From Lactuca virosa (lineage: Eukaryota > Streptophyta > Magnoliopsida > Asterales > Asteraceae), in the NCBI GenBank assembly GCA_928212115.1, contig CAKMRJ010004445.1, positions 74,934,946 through 74,998,945 on the forward strand: a DNA stretch of 64,000 nucleotides, given 5' to 3'. The position numbers and the translations under genes were made by a program. The notes beneath the pieces were generated by a model. That model worked only from the letters and a program-made list of their open reading frames with translations, did not search any database and had not been told where the DNA came from. The stretch's first letter is position 1; each line of letters starts with the position of its first letter. This document shows, in pieces, positions 58,506-64,000 of this stretch.

Positions 58506-58990
58506 GTAGGCCAAGATACCTGGTGTGAGCCGGCTGTAAGCCATAATCACGGAGGCTCGAGAAGAGCGGTTTGGTTAAGGTGGCAGGCCAACAAACCCTG
58601 CGTTTTTCCAGTCTGATGACTGATTGGACTTGTTGCATGTTGGCATTTCAGTCTGATGACTGATTGGGTCAAGGTATTCCAATCTGATGAGTGTGAACCC
58701 GTTATGCATGATAATACGTTTATTGTATGAGGTATTTTGGGGAAAACTCACTAAGATTTGTGCTTACACAGTTGTTTATGTTTTCAGGTTCTATCGTTGA
58801 TCATGGGAATGCGAAGGCAGGACTGTACACACTCATCAACAATATTGAGGATTTCGTGTTTCTTATATTACTCTGATTTTCGATAAATGTATTTTGGAAT
58901 AAATGTTTTTTCTTAATAATGGATTTATAATTAGAGAGTTTTGCCTTATTTAAAAATGAAAATTTTTGGTTGTGAAAATGAGACGTTACA
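58506..58990 (+). mobile_element. LTR tail ending GAGACGTTACA
   Basis: Carries the CTCACTAAGATTTGTGCTTACA and TTCAGGTTCTATC blocks typical of the R-U5 part of the Gypsy LTRs here, in plus orientation. Its front part is missing. Confidence 0.65.
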
Positions 58991-59360
58991 CATAAACATC
59001 AACAGCCCCACACACTTCATCAATGATTGTCTCACGTAAGATGTTGTGAGAAAAACCTAAAGAAATCATTCATAAGTACTGAATGAATAAAAAAACAAAA
59101 ATGACTTATTTTGAAACAAAAAAAAATATTAAGGACTAAATATGTACAAAAATATTAAGGACTAAATGTGTACAAAATGAGAAATATATTACCCTATTAA
59201 GTCATTTTTCCCGGCTAACCTGGAGTAACCGGTCATAAGGACTAAATGTATACAGTTTAACAAGTTGAAAGAGTAAATGTGGACGAAAAAAAACTCAGTG
59301 ACCAAATGTGTACAAATCCAAAAATACATTACCCTTTTAAGTCATTATCCCTATTTTTAT

Positions 59361-60747
59361 TGATCTATTGTTCATCGCACTTTTTCAAATTTTGTTACTT
59401 TAGTTTTATATTTCAAAAATGCATTTGGCTATAACAATATTATTAATACTATTGAGGACGGTGAGTGGAAAAACCGTCGTCAAAATCCTGACCTTAAAAC
59501 TCCTTCAACTTTTGATCCTGACCGTAATAACTCCACATTTACGGTTAATCGAAGGTTACTGCTCACCCTTCCCGTCTTCGGTTGTCCCACGATTCCTCAT
59601 TCTCTCCATGTTCCTCACAGTCGGCGGTTCTTCTGGAGCAATCAGTTTCTCAACCTACCCATGATCCTACTAATTTTTTATAACCGTCTTATTTTCCTCT
59701 ATATATATCACTTCTTCTGATTTTTGCTATTGGCGTTTTTTTGTGCCAAAATCATTGATGAAGAATGTATTCAGTGGTGAAGAAGAGTGTAGGATAAGGA
59801 TAATTAAATCAGCAATCTGTGTCAATAAAAAAGAGTTCCATCTGCTGCCCATCTATTTCGTCTCCTGCTCTTGATTATCTCTCGTGTTTCATCTTAGGGC
59901 ATGTATTATCCTTCTGCTACAAGGAGGTTCACACTCAGTTGGCCTTATATTAGAGTACGTTTCAATGTAATCGGTTCATTCCTTTCATCAATTGCTTCAA
60001 TAGTTTGAATCGCTTCTGTTGCTTCCATCATCTGAACAATTATGGAGACAAATTCTCCTACAAACTCTTCACCTAAGGTAAATTTCTTGAATTCTATATC
60101 TAATTGCTTGCATCGTATAATCGATTTTAGTGTAAATGCTTCTATGTTTCCTCTTCCTCCTACTTTGTTTCCTCTATTTCCCTCTATTGCAATTTGCATG
60201 AACCAGTGATTCATGTGATGTAACATTTAGCAGCAAACATGATTTTCTATTCACGGAACCTAATTCGATTTTATTCTAATTTCAAGGTTTATTATTGATT
60301 AGGTTTCATCGAGGTTTGAAGCAGTTTGATCGAGATTAAAAGTAAATATCCACGTTGAATTTATTGATTTCTCATTTACATGTGATTTTTATTTTCTCAA
60401 ATTCGACATTTGTGGTTGTATTTGGGAGGATTTTCTGATTAGGGTCTGTATTTTGTAACAGATAGTAGAATCATGGATCAGAGACCAAAGAACGAAGCTC
60501 TTGAATGTCAATTGGACACAACAATGGCCTATTGCTATGAAATGGTGTTTTTTTAGTGTGTTTACAAGGTGTGTATAATGGTAAAAGCAAAGGGGCAAGA
60601 ATGAAGATATATATAAGGAATAGCATTGTACTTTATATATTTTGACTTGAATTAAATGGATATAATAATGAACACCATATTTTATGGTATTATTGTGCAT
60701 TTTTTGTTTAGCTTTCTTGGCTTTTGTAGAATACATCCATCGGTTCC
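59361..60747. other. Intergenic DNA, no gene recognised
   Basis: Two short frames (59419-59664 plus, 60226-59945 minus) have no recognised domain. No element ends were seen. Confidence 0.5.
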
Positions 60748-63331
60748 TGTCACACCCCCGAACCAGACGGCGGAAACGTCCGAGGGCTCGTGTGACTAAC
60801 AATTGAACTATCATCACAATGAATATACATGAAACATAACACATTCATCACCAACATTACATATTACAACCAACATTGTTCACATCAAGTACATTGTTAT
60901 AGATTACATAAATTCAAAGTATTAATAGTACGATGAGTGATGTTACACAAAATAAATCCATACACACTTGAAAATCTTATTACTTGAGAATACAAGTTAT
61001 TTTGAAAACGGTCAACATATATAATGTTGGTGAGTTCATAAGTATGTTTGAATAAAAGTCTTTGTATCTTTTGTAAACCCAGAAAATCCGATATTTTCTG
61101 TAAAATATCTGAAAATGATGTGAAAATCGAGTATAAATGCATGTGTGAATTTCATAGCAGTAACATATAAGAATGCAGTTTAAATTTCTTTGTATTGTAA
61201 GTAAATGGTAATTGAATAATAGCATTTCCCCATAAAATCCGATATTTTCTGATTTAATATAATGTCGTGGTTCTTGTATCATCAAATAAGTGGTTTTATA
61301 CTGATACGATCGAAGAGTTAATCTCTGAAATGTTAAATTGGTATGGGATCTCTATATGAGCCGTTATAACCATGCATGATAATGACTAGATTACATGTCT
61401 TGGCATTTTTCCAAACGCCGGTATTTGCTCAAGGTTTTGTCGCCCTAGACTGGCCTAGTCTAGCTGTAGCGAACGGCTAAGGCGTGGGGGGTCACCCCGT
61501 ATAGATCTATACACAAACTCCCGCTCTCCCTCCAGGAAACTCTGGTTATAACTACAGGCTACGATTATACACTCAGAGGTGCCAACCGACAAGTCTCACT
61601 AGATTCTCAACCTTTCATGTTTGTTATGTCTTTCACCATGTTTAATGTTTACGTGAATGTTATATGTTTTCAAATCCAAAGGTATGTATATAAGTATACG
61701 AAGTTAAATAATTATGTAAAGGTATAGCTACGATCTACTAAACATGTGAATTTCAGTCCAAGCCCAATTAGCATGTAAATGGACCACAAAGGTCCAATAC
61801 ATGTAAGAGGGTAATTTAGGCCCAATAGGCATGTAAGTGGACCACCAAGGCCCAACAAACATGTGACCCATAGCTCAGGCCCAAATTAACATGTAAATGG
61901 GTCGCAAGGCCCAATAAACATGTCATGGAAAATATTAGGCTCAATATACACTTGAATGGGCCCTTAAGGCCCATTGGCCATGTAATGTGAATATTAGGCC
62001 CAATAAAATTGCTATCGATGTATTTCGTCCATTCGTTATTGTTTTGTTGTTTGTTTTAGCTCGAGGTTTACCAAATTGATTATAAAAAGTCCTCTTTTTG
62101 TAAAAACGACGTTCTTGGCCAATAAGCCTCAAATTTTCAATTAAGGCCCAAAGTTTTGTAAAAATAACACTTTAGTCCATAATTTATAAAAGTTTGTAAT
62201 TTCGTCCCAAATGTTTAGAAATTTATGGATTTAGTCCAAAAATTCATATTTTGACATTTTTGGCCCAGCTTTGCAGAAAATTACATTTTCAGCCCCTTGT
62301 TTGTAAAAATGACACTTTCGGCCCATTTTTATAAAAGTTACATTTTTTGCCCAATTTAGAAATAAATGTTATTTTCACCCCTAAATTTGGTTTATTTACA
62401 TTTATGACTCAAACTTTGGTCAAATAACATTTTTAATCCCAAAACTTCCTATTTTTCGCAATTTTGGGCCCAAAACAGTGAGGCCCAATTATTAAGCCCA
62501 TTAAGCTAAAATTTACATTTTTAGCCCTTTGGAAAGCATGTTTATCATAAAAATCCATTTTTATACAAGTAGGACCTGTTTGATCCTTATAAAACCGTAA
62601 ATGTCACTTTTTGCCCTTATCTTTTGTTTTCTTGACAATTATGACCCTTAACAAGATTTTTGCTTTAAATTTTTATATCTTAAACATATAAACACTTTTA
62701 ACTTGATAATATGATGTATAAGGTGTCTTAGTTCATGGACTTTTACTCAATGTTGCTTAAGATGTCGAGATATGTTAAGATCTAACACATTTTCACAAAA
62801 TAAACTAAGAAATCATACAAGACATGCATGTAACACATAGATCTACACATTTTACTTGTATTCTCCTCCAAAAATCATATGAAAACCAAAAACAAGGGAG
62901 TATGAACTCACCTTTGCTTTGATGTTTCAGTTTTGAAGAAGGAGTGGAAGAAGATTTTTGGTCCTAGCAACACCTTGAAGTAGTTTTCGAGCTTATGAAG
63001 TTTCTAAGGTGTTAGATCACGAAATGAAGCTTCATAAGAGAGTGTTCTTAGCTTAAGGATGAAAGTCAAAGACTTAAGTATGATAACAACTTACCAAAGA
63101 GTGATGATCTAGATGAGAACCTCTTGAAGACACACACCAAATCTCGAAATTTTTGTGGAAGAAGTGGGATATTCTTGAGAGTGTTAGAGAGAGTGTTTTG
63201 AAAATGTATGTGTGTGCTTATCTTCGGCCGAGAGGAAGAAAAAGGGGAGGGAAGAGGAATGGCTTGCCTAGATACTTGGTGAGTAATATCCCTCCTAAGA
63301 ACATGGTGGGTTTGTGCATGGATACCCCCCA
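60748..63331 (-). mobile_element. LTR of the TGTCACACCCCC family, copy 1
   Basis: Starts TGTCACACCCCCGAACC with the CGGAAACGTCC block. It runs through the GGTGAGTTCATAAG block (61030), the GTGGGGGGTCACCCC block (61485) and a long degenerate repeat tract (61745-62650). The matching GGGGTGTGACA end is not seen; the next copy begins at 63332. The minus orientation is inferred by analogy with the other LTRs. Short open frames here are not coding. Confidence 0.65.
62140..62650. repeat. Degenerate tandem repeat, about 30-35 bp
   Basis: The phrase ACATTTTNGGCCCA / ACACTTTAGTCC recurs about a dozen times with changing spacing inside the LTR. Just before it, 61745-62000 has repeated AGGCCCAATAAACATGTAA phrases. 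Confidence 0.7.
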
Positions 63332-64000
63332 TGTCACACCCCCGGACCAGAACGGCGGAAACGTCAGGAGGCGGGTTACGTCATTGTGCAGTATCATAGC
63401 AATTGTATATAATTGAAACATAGCAAACCCAAACAACATACATTAATATAACAGGACTACATTGTTTTACATCATGTTTATGTTTTCAAGTGTACACAAA
63501 AGAAACATCAGTAAACAATTTCCAAAATACAGCAAAATAATCTTGAGTCCTCGATCCATAACCTGCTTATTGATTTCCTGAGAATACAAGTCGTTTGAAA
63601 AGCGTCAACATAAAATATGTTGGTGAGTTCATAAGCATTTGCATATAAAAACTTTGATGATAGTTTAGAAATCCAGAAAATCCAATATTTTCTTATCAAA
63701 TAGTTGTAATTCTTGTTTCAAATCGAGTATGGTTGCATGTGTGTTTTAAATCATTGTTTTCGAAATCATACAAATCGTTTCCCCAGAAAATCCTATATTT
63801 TCTGATGTGTAAATAGTAGTTTTTGATAAAAACATAACACTTGTGTGGAAAAGTCTCATTGAGATAGTCAAAAATAGTTTATTTTCAACCGAGGGTGAAA
63901 TCTGTATAAATACGTTTCTGATATATTCTAGTGAGTCATTATAATCATACTAATATGACGGAGTGCATGTTATGACGTTCTTCAGGCGTCGGTTTTGTTC
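63332..64000 (-). mobile_element. LTR of the TGTCACACCCCC family, copy 2 (cut by window end)
   Basis: Starts TGTCACACCCCCGGACCAG. The 668 bp present follow the order of copy 1 (GAGAATACAAGTCGTTTG at 63580, TGTTGGTGAGTTCATAAGC at 63618) but differ at many positions. Confidence 0.75.

Larger units (their letters stand above)
54946..59351. mobile_element. MULE-like inverted-repeat element (4.4 kb), duplication TATTTTTAT
   Basis: The 9-bp duplication TATTTTTAT flanks it at 54937-54945 and 59352-59360. Long terminal inverted repeats (54946-55160 and 59135-59351) share TTTGTACACATTTGGTCACTGA and the mirrored AGTCATTATCCC end. No transposase was found. Inside are a MITE (55191-55724), a solo LTR (55906-58500) and an LTR tail (58506-58990). 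Confidence 0.88.

Noticed and set aside
60389..61285. Minus-strand frames of 80-150 codons
   Set aside because: They lie in the TGTCACACCCCC LTR, have no domain, and are not kept in the second copy at 63332.

Overview
This window is plant nuclear DNA dominated by nested retrotransposons, with one intron-containing host gene. It reads like a composite (Asteraceae) genome and most probably lettuce (Lactuca). That assignment is inference from remembered repeat styles: LTRs full of ACTCGNCGAGT and TACGCNNNGCGTA palindromes, LTR ends of the TGTAACACCC...GGGTGTTACA type, and chromodomain Ty3/Gypsy elements. No rRNA, tRNA or CRISPR locus was seen.

Layout. 1-10053: right part of a plus-strand Tekay-like Ty3/Gypsy element (upstream coiled-coil ORF, gag, protease, RT, RNase H, integrase, chromodomain, polypurine tract, start of 3' LTR). 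It is broken by stops and +1 frameshifts, and its chromodomain is split by a Copia solo LTR (5653-6414, target duplication GCGAG). Another LTR lies in its 3' LTR region. 10054-15976: a minus-strand Ty3/Gypsy element, heavily mutated, with a truncated 3' LTR. 15977-17950: intergenic DNA with a long hairpin, a GT/GA microsatellite and a LINE remnant. 17951-37563: a 19.6-kb minus-strand Ty3/Gypsy element inserted in that LINE (target duplication AGTAA). It carries a complete, young Copia-type element (21290-28883, duplication ACATG), a Copia solo LTR (28980-29769, ACCAA) and a Gypsy-type solo LTR (34953-37336, AGGCC). 37714-39170: a MULE-like inverted-repeat element (9-bp duplication). 40982-44160: a truncated minus-strand Gypsy element. 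45792-46354: an NPF-type transporter pseudogene. 46935-54706: a minus-strand 17-exon gene of a plant-specific family I cannot name. 54946-59351: a second MULE-like element with a 2.6-kb solo LTR inside. 60748-64000: two same-orientation copies of an LTR that begins TGTCACACCCCC.

The strongest leads are two. First, the 7.6-kb Copia-type element has near-identical LTRs and intact priming sites but almost no coding capacity. Its internal region carries many hairpins, including four that share the loop sequence CGGCATCCC while their stems are unrelated in sequence yet internally complementary. Second, the 17-exon gene appears to have grown by tandem duplication of a two-exon module. All exon boundaries, target duplications and frames were read by eye from the sequence. 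Identity figures are approximate, and no database search was possible.
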